This document shows, piece by piece, positions 9,653-18,994 of a DNA stretch of 58,829 bases. A program made the translations under genes and the position numbers. Within the stretch, counting starts at the first letter, position 1, and each line of letters starts with the position of its first letter. The DNA comes from Sphingobacterium sp. (GTDB lineage: Bacteria; Bacteroidota; Bacteroidia; Sphingobacteriales; Sphingobacteriaceae), in NCBI GenBank assembly GCA_029239355.1, contig JAQZAZ010000016.1:1-58829 (forward strand), given 5' to 3'. The notes below the pieces were generated by a model, which saw only the letters and a program-made list of their open reading frames with translations, did not search any database and was not told where the DNA came from.

Positions 9653-9846
9653 TATTTTTTGTTGAATTATTGATTTCTCCCCTGCTCTATGTGCGTTGAG
9701 GCCTTCGAGACAATGGGTTTGGTCCATATTTTTTGTTTTCAACAATTCGCCTACAACATTCGATATCAAGTTGTCGCGGGTACAATGATCGTATCAGTAT
9801 TCGTCTTGTGCTAGCGAATCTGCAAGACAATGTTGTACCACTTAGA
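9653..9846 (-). other. Structured 3' region of the rseP transcript
   Basis: Between the rseP stop and its terminator there is no convincing gene. It contains nested inverted repeats: an outer GTACAA/TTGTAC pair (9780-9785 with 9833-9838) and an inner GTCTTG/CAAGAC pair (9803-9808 with 9823-9828). It could be a 3' UTR structure or a small RNA; no known RNA family was recognised. Confidence 0.35.
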
Positions 9847-11172
9847 TTATTTAAACAACTTAAAAATATCATTTCCAAATATAAATACCATGAGCCCCAA
9901 AAGGATAAAGAATCCCACCATTTGTGCCTTTTCAAGAAATTTTTCGCTCAAAGGTCTGCCTTGGATCATCTCAATCAATAAAAATAAGACGTGACCGCCA
10001 TCCAGTGCCGGAATAGGCAATAAATTCATAAATGCAAGTGCCATTGAAAGCATCCCGACCAAAGACCAAAAACGAATCCAATCCACTTCGGTACCAAACA
10101 AGGTAGCAATACCAATAGGACCAGATAGTGCTTTATCTGCCCGTACCTCTCCTTTGAAAATTTTTCCGAAACCCTTGGCATTATCCGTAATTACCGTAAA
10201 TGCTTTCTTAGCACCGATCGGGAAAGCCTCCAGGAGGGAATAATGTGTTGTAAACGATTTAATTGAATAATCATGATTGATACCAATACCTAACATAGCA
10301 TCCGCTGGTACAGTACCTTGCAAAGGAACCTCAGCTCCAGCACGATTTACTTTAATGACAACAGCTTTATTGACATTTGCTTTAATTAATCCCCTAAACT
10401 GATCAAAGAAAGGTACCTGAATATCGTTTACGGCAACAATACTATCCCCTTTTGCAAAGCCCATTTTACTGGCTACTGATCCAGGGGCCACTTGCACCAC
10501 GCTTGTTGTTTTCACACGTGGTTCAATAAACTTCTCTCCTTTTTTATCTGACAAAGTATTCAGTAAGTCTGCTGGTACCTTAATTTCTTTTGTTGCACCA
10601 TCACGCTCTATCGTAAGGGCTACACCGCCCATTATCACTTTCGAACTGATTAACTCGGAGTAGTTTTCCACGCGGTGTCCGTCGATAGCAATAACTTTAT
10701 CACCTGCCTTCAGACCAATGGATTCACCAATAGATCCCGGGACAATACCGTTCACGAGATGATCCATCCTGATATCTGTATTGCCCATTTTAAAGGTCAA
10801 CATCCAAAAAACCAGGATACCCACGATAATATTAACAATAATACCGCCCAGCATTACAATCAAGCGTTGCCATGCGGGTTTCGAACGAAACTCCCAAGGT
10901 TGAGGTTCGCCTTTCAACTGTTCGGTATCCATTGATTCGTCGATCATGCCGGCAATCTTCACATAGCCACCCAAAGGTAACCAGCCAATACCGTACTCAC
11001 AGCCTTTATAATTGAACTTAAACAATTTCACTCCCCAGGCATCAAAGAATAAATAGAATTTCTCCACTTTAATTCCAAATGCACGTGCTGCTAAAAAATG
11101 TCCTAACTCATGTAGAACAATTAAAATTGACAAGCCTAAAATCACTTGTCCGACCATAATTAAAACGCCCAT
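9847..11172 (-). CDS. rseP: Site-2 intramembrane metalloprotease RseP
   Basis: Inner-membrane zinc protease that cuts anti-sigma factors and remnant signal peptides within the membrane. TM1 carries the zinc motif HELGH at 21-25. Two tandem PDZ domains lie at about 125-200 and 205-290, and the second catalytic segment NLLPIPALDGGH near residue 386 supplies the third zinc ligand. A closing TM ends at LLGLMVFIFG. The 441-aa length is typical. It starts 15 nt after dxr, an order common in bacteria, and is probably co-transcribed with it. Confidence 0.96.
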   Translation of the reverse strand: MGVLIMVGQVILGLSILIVLHELGHFLAARAFGIKVEKFYLFFDAWGVKLFKFNYKGCEYGIGWLPLGGYVKIAGMIDESMDTEQLKGEPQPWEFRSKPAWQRLIVMLGGIIVNIIVGILVFWMLTFKMGNTDIRMDHLVNGIVPGSIGESIGLKAGDKVIAIDGHRVENYSELISSKVIMGGVALTIERDGATKEIKVPADLLNTLSDKKGEKFIEPRVKTTSVVQVAPGSVASKMGFAKGDSIVAVNDIQVPFFDQFRGLIKANVNKAVVIKVNRAGAEVPLQGTVPADAMLGIGINHDYSIKSFTTHYSLLEAFPIGAKKAFTVITDNAKGFGKIFKGEVRADKALSGPIGIATLFGTEVDWIRFWSLVGMLSMALAFMNLLPIPALDGGHVLFLLIEMIQGRPLSEKFLEKAQMVGFFILLGLMVFIFGNDIFKLFK

Positions 11173-11187
11173 GTATGCTTTCTATAT

Positions 11188-12345
11188 TTAATCTTTGATT
11201 ATTTCTTTTGTTATCGACCGTGCCAAGCGATCAGTCTCCAAGTAGTCTTCTAATGTCGGATTGGCTATAAATTCTACCTTCTCCAGTGTACGCTCGATGA
11301 CATCGCTCATTTCCAGGAATCCGATCTTATCGGCTAAGAAAGCGCCTACAACCACCTCATTTGCAGCGTTCAATATACAAGATTTATTTCCGCCGGCACG
11401 AAGTGCTTCATAAGCCAGCGCCAAGTTCCGAAATGTTTCCCGGTCTGCTTTTTCAAAATGTAGCGTTGGATAGTCCATAAAATTGAACCGCTCAAAATTA
11501 TTTTCGAATCGGGCAGGATAAGTCAAGGCATATTGAATAGGCAATTTCATATCCGGAACCCCCATTTGTGCTTTCATGGAGCCATCCTTAAATTGGACCA
11601 GGGAATGTACAATCGACTCCGGATGTACAATGACATCAACCTGATCGATCGAAAGATCAAAAAGCCATTTCGCTTCGATCACCTCAAGACCTTTGTTCAT
11701 CAAAGAAGCGGAATCTATGGTGATTTTGGCCCCCATAGACCAATTGGGATGTTTTAACGCTTGCACTTTCGTTACATGCAGTAGCTCTTCTCTTTTTTTT
11801 CCGCGGAAAGGCCCCCCGGATGCTGTCACATAAATTTTCTCAATGGGATTTTGGTCTTCACCGACCAAACATTGGAAGATCGCCGAATGTTCAGAATCTA
11901 CAGGTAACATGCTGACACCATATTCTTTGACCAGAGTCATAATCAACTCGCCAGCCACCACAAGGGTTTCTTTATTGGCCAAAGCAATATCTTTTCTGGA
12001 TCGGATGGCTACGACTGTAGGTTTTAAACCTGCAGACCCCACAATGGCATTTAACACAATGCTGATTTCGGTATATTGCACCACTTCAATCAGTCCCTCC
12101 TCACCATATAAGACAGTCGTCTCCTGAGATGCCAGGGCCTCTTTAACCTTTTTATATTCGATCGGATCGGTCACGACGACCGATTTTGGTTTAAACTCTA
12201 ACGCCTGTTTGATCAACAGCTCACCGTTGCTGCCGCAAGTCAAAACAACTGCTTCAAACTTATCCGGAAAGGCTCTAATAACATCCAAGGCTTGTGTACC
12301 AACACTACCCGTTGCCCCTAAAATGGCAATTCCTTTTTTACTCAA
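11188..12345 (-). CDS. dxr: 1-deoxy-D-xylulose 5-phosphate reductoisomerase
   Basis: Second step of the MEP isoprenoid pathway: NADPH-dependent rearrangement and reduction of DXP to 2-C-methyl-D-erythritol 4-phosphate. The NADPH site GATGSVGTQAL is at 9-19, the substrate loop SGGPFRG near 180, and the metal/substrate segment HPNWSMGAKITIDSASLMNKGLE (as separate pieces HPNWSMG and SLMNKGLE) near 200-225. The 385-aa length is usual. It stands between a membrane protein gene (15 nt upstream) and rseP (15 nt downstream) in one minus-strand operon. Confidence 0.97.
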   Translation of the reverse strand: MSKKGIAILGATGSVGTQALDVIRAFPDKFEAVVLTCGSNGELLIKQALEFKPKSVVVTDPIEYKKVKEALASQETTVLYGEEGLIEVVQYTEISIVLNAIVGSAGLKPTVVAIRSRKDIALANKETLVVAGELIMTLVKEYGVSMLPVDSEHSAIFQCLVGEDQNPIEKIYVTASGGPFRGKKREELLHVTKVQALKHPNWSMGAKITIDSASLMNKGLEVIEAKWLFDLSIDQVDVIVHPESIVHSLVQFKDGSMKAQMGVPDMKLPIQYALTYPARFENNFERFNFMDYPTLHFEKADRETFRNLALAYEALRAGGNKSCILNAANEVVVGAFLADKIGFLEMSDVIERTLEKVEFIANPTLEDYLETDRLARSITKEIIKD

Positions 12346-12360
12346 AACCTTCTCTCTTTA

Positions 12361-13167
12361 TTAAAATATATTATTCAAAATCTTTGGATCCTCCCCGCCG
12401 TGGTAGTCCGACATCATCTCCCGGTAAGCAACCGAAACTACAATACAGGCCAAAGGTACCACCAAGAATGAACTCACAAGGTTCAAAATAATAAAAATTA
12501 TGTAATATTCTAAAAAATTAAAATACATCTGCAATAATTGAAAAAAAGCAAATACCGCTAAGATCAATAATAATTTGAATACATTCCCCTTGGTCAGCGC
12601 AAAACTAAACCGCAGTGACTTAAATGTTCCCGCATGTTTATCAATGATAAAGAAGGGATAAAATGCCACACGAATAATCAATATAAAAGTCAATATTGCT
12701 GCGATGAAGACCACAAAAACTGTAAACTTACCCATGAGTTCAGCACGATTTTCTCCATTTTCAAATATATACAGAAACGGAAGCGATACGGCTCCCAGTA
12801 GTAATAATAGTGCAATAGAAAGTACCATAATACTTAACATCGCACCAAAAAAATAGATAAGCTCTTTGCTGCTAGGGATACAATGGATCAATTTTTTATC
12901 CTGATTGCCATCGATTAGATTGAGAATGTATTTGAATAAGGTGAGATTCAGCCCGAAATACATCACCATGAAAAAGAAGGCCATAAAACCACTCAATACC
13001 ACATTGAAATCACTGATCGTGGTGGCCAAAAAATTGGATAAACCAGAGGTTATAAACAGTAAAAAACAAAGGCCGGCAACAGAAAAATAATGCTTTTTAA
13101 GTAGCTCCAACGATTTATTAAAAACTTCATTTACGGCAAAAGTACTTTCCTTTAGGAATTGAATCAT
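12361..13167 (-). CDS. Polytopic membrane protein of unknown function
   Basis: A 268-aa protein with about six hydrophobic segments (roughly 30-50, 60-80, 105-135, 145-175, 200-225, 230-250). The KSLRFSFALTKGNVFKLL segment before the last two TMs resembles the DUF975/GlpQ-membrane-domain type of integral protein, but I cannot name a family with confidence. It is the first gene of the operon with dxr and rseP, which hints at a housekeeping envelope role. The start ATG is followed by a short amphipathic stretch rather than a signal peptide. Confidence 0.75.
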   Translation of the reverse strand: MIQFLKESTFAVNEVFNKSLELLKKHYFSVAGLCFLLFITSGLSNFLATTISDFNVVLSGFMAFFFMVMYFGLNLTLFKYILNLIDGNQDKKLIHCIPSSKELIYFFGAMLSIMVLSIALLLLLGAVSLPFLYIFENGENRAELMGKFTVFVVFIAAILTFILIIRVAFYPFFIIDKHAGTFKSLRFSFALTKGNVFKLLLILAVFAFFQLLQMYFNFLEYYIIFIILNLVSSFLVVPLACIVVSVAYREMMSDYHGGEDPKILNNIF

Positions 13168-13189
13168 TTTTTCTTTAAATAAACTTTTA

Positions 13190-13217
13190 CAAAGATGCCA
13201 TTATTTTTAATTTTCAA
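13190..13217 (-). promoter_or_regulatory. Possible promoter of the membrane protein-dxr-rseP operon
   Basis: On the minus strand TTG at 13217-13215, a 17-nt spacer, then CATCTTTG at 13197-13190 (7 of 8 against TAnnTTTG), 23 nt before the start codon. Confidence 0.35.
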
Positions 13218-13264
13218 CAATTTAGCCCGCCATAAAATTGATATTTTTTATATTTTTTTCAATA

Positions 13265-13300
13265 AAAAATCCCCTATCCTAGCAAAAGATAAGGGATTTT
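13265..13300 (-). terminator. Terminator of the DPP IV-like gene
   Basis: On the minus strand the arms AAAATCCCTTATC and GATAGGGGATTTTTT pair with one mismatch around a 9-nt loop, followed by a T-run, about 20 nt past the stop codon. Confidence 0.82.
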
Positions 13301-13320
13301 GAAGAGAACCGTAGCATTTA

Positions 13321-15447
13321 CTACTTAAACTCTTTTGGAAGAGGTTTCTCTAACAGATATTGATAGTAAAAACGTGCACGCTCATTAAAGTCATATTTAC
13401 TTTTTGAACGGTCAAATCCGTGGCGGCTGCCCGGATAGATCATCAATTCAAATGGCACGCTTCGATTCGTTAATTTATCCACCAGCTGCGTGGTATTCTG
13501 CAAATGCACATTGTCATCCATATCGCCATGCATGATACGTAATACACCTTTGTAATTGTTGGTATAGGTCAATACTGACCCGGCTTTATACCCTTCAGGA
13601 TTATCCTGCGGTGTATCCATCCAACGTTCGGTATAATGCGTATCGTAGAGTTCCCAAGAGGTCACAGGCGCACCGGCAATACCAAAGTCAAATACATCTG
13701 CTGCTTTGGTCATAGCCAGACAAGTCATGTAACCGCCATAGCTATGACCTGTAATCAATACTTTGTTTTTAGCAACCCAAGACTGCGATTTCAGCCATTT
13801 TACGATCGTGGAATAATCGATTATTTCCCAATGCCCCAGGTTACGATGCATATAAGCAACCCCTTGTTTACCAAAATGACCAGACGCCCGGTGATCCGCT
13901 GAAACCTGGATAACACCCTCATTCGCCCAATACTGATTGCCAGTACCTTTCCAGGTATCCTTTACTGTACCCGCATCAGGACCTCCATAAATACTAAAAA
14001 CAACAGGGTACGTTTTCGATTTGTCAAAATCGGTTGGATAGGTAATCGTCAGTGGTAAATCAAATAGACCGTCATCCGATTTAATATGTAAATACTCCGT
14101 TTTACCGTAGGTATACGAACTAAAGTCCGCAGCTTTGCTATTCGCCAATTGGCGCAGCACTTTACCTTGATTATCCACTAACGCAAAACGGTCCGGTGTA
14201 CTCACATTGGAATATCGGGTGATAAAATACTTGCCATCAGGCGATACGTTGACATCATGTGAATATTCACCAAAGGTCAACCGTTTCAGATTTTTACCCG
14301 AATAATCTACACGATATAGATCAAAACGAGCGGAATTTTCCTTACGCGCTGTAAAATAAATTATTTTATTTTTCTCGTCTATCCTTTTGATCTCAGTCAC
14401 CTGCCAATCGCCGGATGTAATCGGATTCACCAATGTCCCATCCAACTTATACAGGTAATAATGCGCCCAACCGGTTTTATCCGATTTTAAAATATAATAT
14501 TTATTGTCAGCAAGGTACGTAATGCGCTCTTCATGATCCAAATTGATCCACGAAGATTGGTGCTCATCGTAAATCTCTTTTTTTACGCCTGTATTTGGGT
14601 CGACCTGGTAGAATTTCAGGTTATTCTGATCCCTGTTCATCCATTGGATCATTACATTTTTACTATCAAATGCCCAATAAGGCTGGCCGAAATACTGATC
14701 ATCCTTTTCATTAAAATCCGCCCAGGTTACCTTACCGCCGTTCAATTGTACAATACCCACTTTAACCTCAGGATTAGGGTCTCCCGCCTTCGGATAACGT
14801 GTTTCTTCGAGATACCCGTGTTGCCCTTTGGATGAATAAATCGGAAACATGGGCACTTTAGTATCATCAAAACGCATAAAAGCGATCATTTTGCTATCTG
14901 GCGACCACCAAAAAGCTTTATAATTTGTCGAGCGGCCCAAAATTTCCTCATAGTAAACCCACGAAGACCAGCCATTATAAATCACATCGGTACCGTCATT
15001 CGTATACTGGAATTCTTTTCCGGTATTCACCTCAACACTATATAAGTTGCTTTTACGTGTAAAGGCCACATATTGACCATCTGGAGATAAAGTAGGATTT
15101 TGTTCAGCAACCTCAGGTGAATTAGTCAGTTTTTTCGCTGCACCGGAGCCATTTTTGATAAAAATATCATTATGCTCAACATAGACAACTGTCCCTTCCT
15201 TGGCAGGAATCGTATAGATACTTCTATTCCCCGATTTGACGTTGACCTGATAGAGCCTGCTATCGTTCACGTCATTTTCAAGATAAGCGGTTCCATCCGC
15301 CCAGCCCGGATATTGATTTGTGCGCACGGTTAAAGACTGCTTCTGTCCCCAGGATTGCGCAAAATCCAATTTCTTCTGCGCAAAGGTCAGATCATGCACA
15401 AAAAACACAATAGATGCACCTAAGAGCACTCTTGATACTGTATTCAT
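13321..15447 (-). CDS. S9 family dipeptidyl peptidase IV-like protease
   Basis: Secreted serine peptidase that removes dipeptides (often X-Pro) from peptide N-termini. A signal peptide covers residues 1-23 (cleavage after TFA). The DPP IV beta-propeller spans about 40-440 and has the substrate-anchoring Glu pair in VYYEEILGR near 168. The alpha/beta-hydrolase domain (about 450-700) has the nucleophile Ser569 in GHSYGGY, Asp645 in GDMDDN and His676 in GSRHGF. The 708-aa length fits Bacteroidota DPP IV. It is preceded by dinB 129 nt upstream on the same strand and ends at its own terminator. Confidence 0.92.
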   Translation of the reverse strand: MNTVSRVLLGASIVFFVHDLTFAQKKLDFAQSWGQKQSLTVRTNQYPGWADGTAYLENDVNDSRLYQVNVKSGNRSIYTIPAKEGTVVYVEHNDIFIKNGSGAAKKLTNSPEVAEQNPTLSPDGQYVAFTRKSNLYSVEVNTGKEFQYTNDGTDVIYNGWSSWVYYEEILGRSTNYKAFWWSPDSKMIAFMRFDDTKVPMFPIYSSKGQHGYLEETRYPKAGDPNPEVKVGIVQLNGGKVTWADFNEKDDQYFGQPYWAFDSKNVMIQWMNRDQNNLKFYQVDPNTGVKKEIYDEHQSSWINLDHEERITYLADNKYYILKSDKTGWAHYYLYKLDGTLVNPITSGDWQVTEIKRIDEKNKIIYFTARKENSARFDLYRVDYSGKNLKRLTFGEYSHDVNVSPDGKYFITRYSNVSTPDRFALVDNQGKVLRQLANSKAADFSSYTYGKTEYLHIKSDDGLFDLPLTITYPTDFDKSKTYPVVFSIYGGPDAGTVKDTWKGTGNQYWANEGVIQVSADHRASGHFGKQGVAYMHRNLGHWEIIDYSTIVKWLKSQSWVAKNKVLITGHSYGGYMTCLAMTKAADVFDFGIAGAPVTSWELYDTHYTERWMDTPQDNPEGYKAGSVLTYTNNYKGVLRIMHGDMDDNVHLQNTTQLVDKLTNRSVPFELMIYPGSRHGFDRSKSKYDFNERARFYYQYLLEKPLPKEFK

Positions 15448-15576
15448 TAATTTTTGGATATGTTTATTAATTATTTCAGCTAAGATAAAGAATTGTGGTA
15501 AATAACCACGATTTTACCTGTAACAAGCTTATTCAAGCCAACACATCGTTGACAGCCCAAATAGTAGTCAACTTTA

Positions 15577-16677
15577 TTACGAACGATACTGCTCAAAAAG
15601 AGCAAGCTGAATACCTTCCTTTGGAAAATCCGCCTCATCTACGAAATTAGAAACGGAAACTCCCAGTAACCGCACTTTATTAGCTAAGATAATCTTACTC
15701 AAGAGGCTATGGGCTGTTGCATAGATTTTTTCCTCCGAATCAAAACTAGTATCCAATGTAACGCTTCTTGTTAGCTGAACAAAATCTGCATACTTTAGTT
15801 TCAATGTCAGCGTCCTCCCCAAGATTTCCTTTTTTCCAACGCGCTCCCAAAGCTGTTTGCTCAGTCTTTGAAGAATGGCGTTCAATTCTTCAAAGGTTTC
15901 GATGTCCACCTCAAACGTATCCTCTATACCAACCGATTTACTACTTCGATTTGGGGTCACGGGCCGGTCGTCTATGCCCCGGACTATACGGTAAAAAAAA
16001 TGCCCGGTCTTACCAAACCAACGCACCAAGTCATCCTCACGCTGTTTTTTGAGATCCATACCTGTAAATAAACCTAACTCGTGCATTTTCTTGGCGGTCA
16101 CTTTCCCCACGCCAAAGAATTTTTCCACAGGCAGGGACTCCATAAATTTCAGCACCTTTGAAGGACCTATAAATGTCAGACCATTGGGTTTATCCATATC
16201 TGAAGCAATCTTGGCGACAAATTTATTAACTGAAACTCCTGCAGACACCGTCAAGTTAAGTTCTTCCTTGATTGCACTTTTAATCGCTTTGGCGATGTCG
16301 ATAGCTGAACCGATTCCCTGTTTGTCGCTCGTAACGTCCAAAAAGGCCTCATCGAGTGACAGGGGCTCAATTAAATCCGTATACCGTTGAAAGATCTCCC
16401 TAATCTGATAGGAAACTTGTTTATACACATCAAATCGTGGACGGGTAAATATAATATCCGGACAAAGCTGAAGCGCTTTTCGGGAACTCATCGCTGACTT
16501 TACGCCAAATTTACGCGCTTCATAACTGGCTGTCGCCACCACCCCGCGCCCGTCCGGTGAACCACCCACAGCGATAGCTTTGCCCCGATATTCCGGAAAA
16601 TCCCGCTGTTCTACGGATGCATAAAAAGCATCCATATCCAGGTGGATAATTTTACGATATGATTGGGACGAATCCAT
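15577..16677 (-). CDS. dinB: DNA polymerase IV (Y family)
   Basis: Error-prone translesion polymerase. The palm motif IIHLDMDAFYASVEQ (D14, D16) and the second catalytic motif LSLDEAFLDV near 103-112 are intact, followed by thumb helix-hairpin-helix segments (VEKFFGVGKVTAKKM) and the little-finger domain. The C-terminal QLALFEQY matches a beta-clamp-binding motif of the QLxLF type. The 366-aa length is normal. A perfect -7 element (TAAATTTG on the minus strand, 16689-16682) ends 4 nt before the ATG, suggesting a leaderless transcript. No LexA box was recognised. Confidence 0.95.
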   Translation of the reverse strand: MDSSQSYRKIIHLDMDAFYASVEQRDFPEYRGKAIAVGGSPDGRGVVATASYEARKFGVKSAMSSRKALQLCPDIIFTRPRFDVYKQVSYQIREIFQRYTDLIEPLSLDEAFLDVTSDKQGIGSAIDIAKAIKSAIKEELNLTVSAGVSVNKFVAKIASDMDKPNGLTFIGPSKVLKFMESLPVEKFFGVGKVTAKKMHELGLFTGMDLKKQREDDLVRWFGKTGHFFYRIVRGIDDRPVTPNRSSKSVGIEDTFEVDIETFEELNAILQRLSKQLWERVGKKEILGRTLTLKLKYADFVQLTRSVTLDTSFDSEEKIYATAHSLLSKIILANKVRLLGVSVSNFVDEADFPKEGIQLALFEQYRS

Positions 16678-17016
16678 TGTTCAAATTTACGAAAATTAGC
16701 AAGAATCACTAGAGTCCGCAATGATTTACTAACATCATTAGTTCGTTAAACCGATTATCAGGCAGTTAATATTTTAAGCCTATACGCTTAACTTTTTCCA
16801 CCTTATTTTTTCTTTGACTATAATTGGCCGAATTCTTGTGTATGATGAATTTATAAAGGCTGTGACAGCGCTCCAATATCAGTTGACAACAGTCTTGAAC
16901 CTCCATATGGCTACTTATTTTCCAGAAAAATTAAAAAGCAATCCGGATATTTTTGAGCATACGCAAACTTGAATACGTGAAAAGAAACAATATAACAAAC
17001 ACTAGTGTAAAGAATT
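16678..17016. other. Divergent intergenic region dinB / small membrane protein
   Basis: This 339-nt stretch holds the dinB -7 element at 16682-16689. An unassigned frame on the plus strand (about 16772-16972) stays open for roughly 65 codons but has a plausible ATG only near its end and no recognisable homology. Nothing else was seen. Confidence 0.4.
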
Positions 17017-17421
17017 ATGGAAAATTTACCGGAACAAAAACGGACTAAATCAGGCTTTAAGAAATTTCTACTTGTCCTATTGCTCTTTTTGTTAGTAGGC
17101 TTTGGGTCTTATGTTTACTGGAAATACTATTATGTCTTTGGTGAAGGCGTAAAATCAGGCTATTTAAATTTTGCTGTTAAAAAAGGTAATATATTTAAGA
17201 CGTACGAGGGTAAACTCATCCAGGAAGGATTTGGTCGCGCCAAAACCGGTGGAATTGCCAGCAATCAATTTGAATTTTCTATTGAGGATGATTCTATATT
17301 TCGCCAACTGGAACTGAATAGCGGTAAATATTTCGACCTTCGTTACAAAGAGTACCATGGGGCCCTGCCCTGGCGGGGCAATACAGTTTATGTGGTCGAC
17401 AAGATCATCAACATGAAATAA
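17017..17421 (+). CDS. Small single-pass membrane protein, unknown function
   Basis: A 134-aa protein with a charged N-terminus, one TM helix at about 17-38, and an extracytoplasmic domain with the conserved-looking ends YKEYHGALPWRG and VYVVDKI. It was not matched to a named family with confidence. The domain contains alternating hydrophobic residues consistent with a small beta fold. It is monocistronic and convergent with the MBL nuclease gene, sharing its terminator. Confidence 0.75.
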   Translation: MENLPEQKRTKSGFKKFLLVLLLFLLVGFGSYVYWKYYYVFGEGVKSGYLNFAVKKGNIFKTYEGKLIQEGFGRAKTGGIASNQFEFSIEDDSIFRQLELNSGKYFDLRYKEYHGALPWRGNTVYVVDKIINMK

Positions 17422-17448
17422 ATAAAGGAGGGTATCTCCTCCTTTATT
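17421..17448. terminator. Bidirectional terminator between convergent genes
   Basis: Perfect 11-bp arms AATAAAGGAGG and CCTCCTTTATT with a 6-nt loop. The stem begins at the stop codon of the 134-aa gene and contains the first base pair of the convergent nuclease stop. T-richness is modest on both sides. Confidence 0.75.
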
Positions 17449-18400
17449 ATGCGGAAAGCACATCTCGCACCGTTAACTCTTCTCCAAAATAACTTTTAAG
17501 TATTGTACCGTCGCCATGCAATGTCCAAACTTCCCGCGGCGCTACCATTTTTATATAATGAAGAATGTCATTCCAGTCTACATGGTCTGATATATACAAT
17601 TCGATATCATTCTGAGCTTGCAGCCGCTTCCATCCAGAAGCAAAGGCCCGCAATACTTTTGTCGCTCTAAAATAACTGTTGAAGGTCATGGGCGGTACCA
17701 GGTAAACCTTATTCTGCTCCCCCTGTTTCATTTCCCTGCGGTTGTAAGGCTCAAAACTCATTTTTTTAAGTCCATGTTCATCATACAACCGATGATAAGG
17801 TAATATTCCACTGTGTACCAGCACCCTTCTTTCTGGGCAATACCTATTGATCAGATCGGTCACCCGTTGTGCTTTACCCAGTACATAAGTTCCCAACAGG
17901 ATATTGCTCGCATGCCCCTCCAGTTTCTTGATCTCAGCAATAGGATCGGGATGGATGATCTCGGGGTTTGCGAATGTACTTTCGGTGATCAACACATCGG
18001 CCTGCTGCACTTCGATGACTTCACAGGTCTCATCAGACTGCAACTTATAGTCGCCCGTATATAAATAACGTACACCCTTATATTCCATTAAGATCTGAGC
18101 CGAACCCAATATATGGCCAGCTGGTAAAAAAGTGATTTCGACCATACCTATTTTAAAGGAGCTATTAAATAATTTGATCTGATAGGAATCCTTACGGTTT
18201 TGCTTATAGCGGTAATTCATAAACAACGCAGTCCCATTGGTACAATAGACATAATCGTGCCCCGAGCTGGCGTGGTCACCGTGGGCATGAGATACCACAT
18301 TATGTCCTACGGGACCGCCCGCATCGATAAAAAAGTCGCCATAACGGCAATAATACCCTTCCGGTTTTCTGACCAAAAAGTCAGACAATATGATAGACAT
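17447..18400 (-). CDS. MBL-fold (beta-CASP-like) exonuclease family protein
   Basis: A 317-aa metallo-beta-lactamase-fold hydrolase. Zinc ligands are visible in SHAHGDHASSG (38-48), AGHILGSAQ near 94 and LYTGDYKLQ near 112, and the C-terminal ISDHVDWND and WTLHGDG match the late histidine motifs of the beta-CASP/CPSF-like group. This resembles the exonucleases found next to ATP-dependent DNA ligase and Lhr-type helicase, but neither partner is in the window. It is likely a DNA or RNA nuclease in the cytoplasm. It is followed upstream by coaE only 4 nt away, so the two are probably co-transcribed. Confidence 0.8.
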   Translation of the reverse strand: MSIILSDFLVRKPEGYYCRYGDFFIDAGGPVGHNVVSHAHGDHASSGHDYVYCTNGTALFMNYRYKQNRKDSYQIKLFNSSFKIGMVEITFLPAGHILGSAQILMEYKGVRYLYTGDYKLQSDETCEVIEVQQADVLITESTFANPEIIHPDPIAEIKKLEGHASNILLGTYVLGKAQRVTDLINRYCPERRVLVHSGILPYHRLYDEHGLKKMSFEPYNRREMKQGEQNKVYLVPPMTFNSYFRATKVLRAFASGWKRLQAQNDIELYISDHVDWNDILHYIKMVAPREVWTLHGDGTILKSYFGEELTVRDVLSA

Positions 18401-18404
18401 ATAC

Positions 18405-18986
18405 TTATTTTAGAAATTTTTGATGCAATGTCCATACTTGCGGTAGTAGTGGAGTGATTCCATCGTTAACGATGACGAAGTCCGCGAGCAGCAATTTTTC
18501 CTCATCAGACAATTGTTTGCTGATACGTTCCCTTACCTGTTGTTCCGTGACGCCATCCCGCTTAATGACGCGCTGTATACGAACATCCATCGGGGCTGTA
18601 ACCAATATGGTATAATCCAGTTCTTTGTAGGAGCCACTTTCGAAAAGTAACGCGGCTTCTTTTAGCGAATAGCGTGATGTTTGCCGCTCGGCCCAATCTT
18701 TAGCTTCCTGAATGACAATCGGGTGTACAATACTGTTTAATAATTCCAGTTTTTCCTTGTCCGAAAAAACGATAGCAGCCAGGAATGTCCTGTCCAATTT
18801 ACCATCCTTGTAAGTTGCCGCGCCAAACAGCTCGATTAACTGTTTTTTGATCCGTGCATCGGAATTCATCAGCCTTTTGGCTTCTTCATCCGCATTATAG
18901 ACAGGCACCCCCAAGGCTTCAAAAAGCTTAGTAAGAAATGTTTTTCCGGAACCGATTCCGCCTGTTATTCCTATTTTCAAACCCAT
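18405..18986 (-). CDS. coaE: Dephospho-CoA kinase
   Basis: Last step of coenzyme A synthesis: ATP-dependent 3'-phosphorylation of dephospho-CoA. The P-loop GITGGIGSGKTFLTK is at 6-20, the NADEEAKRLM segment at 32-41 matches the dephospho-CoA site, and VTAPMDVRIQRVIKRDG near 128-144 is the lid region. The 193-aa length is normal. It lies 8 nt after the YbbR-like gene. Confidence 0.95.
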   Translation of the reverse strand: MGLKIGITGGIGSGKTFLTKLFEALGVPVYNADEEAKRLMNSDARIKKQLIELFGAATYKDGKLDRTFLAAIVFSDKEKLELLNSIVHPIVIQEAKDWAERQTSRYSLKEAALLFESGSYKELDYTILVTAPMDVRIQRVIKRDGVTEQQVRERISKQLSDEEKLLLADFVIVNDGITPLLPQVWTLHQKFLK

Positions 18987-18994
18987 TTTACCCC

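Noticed and set aside
9605..9769. Upstream extension of YwbE (ATG at 9727 or beyond)
   Set aside because: It would place the rseP terminator within the coding region, and the family is about 65 aa long.
9653..9846. Possible tRNA, tmRNA, RNase P or SRP RNA between rseP and ywbE
   Set aside because: None of the conserved sequence marks of these RNAs (T-loop GTTCRANTC, tag peptide, GAGGAAAGTCC) was found.
16772..16972. Unassigned plus-strand open frame upstream of the 134-aa membrane protein
   Set aside because: No ATG until near its end and no recognisable similarity; could be chance.
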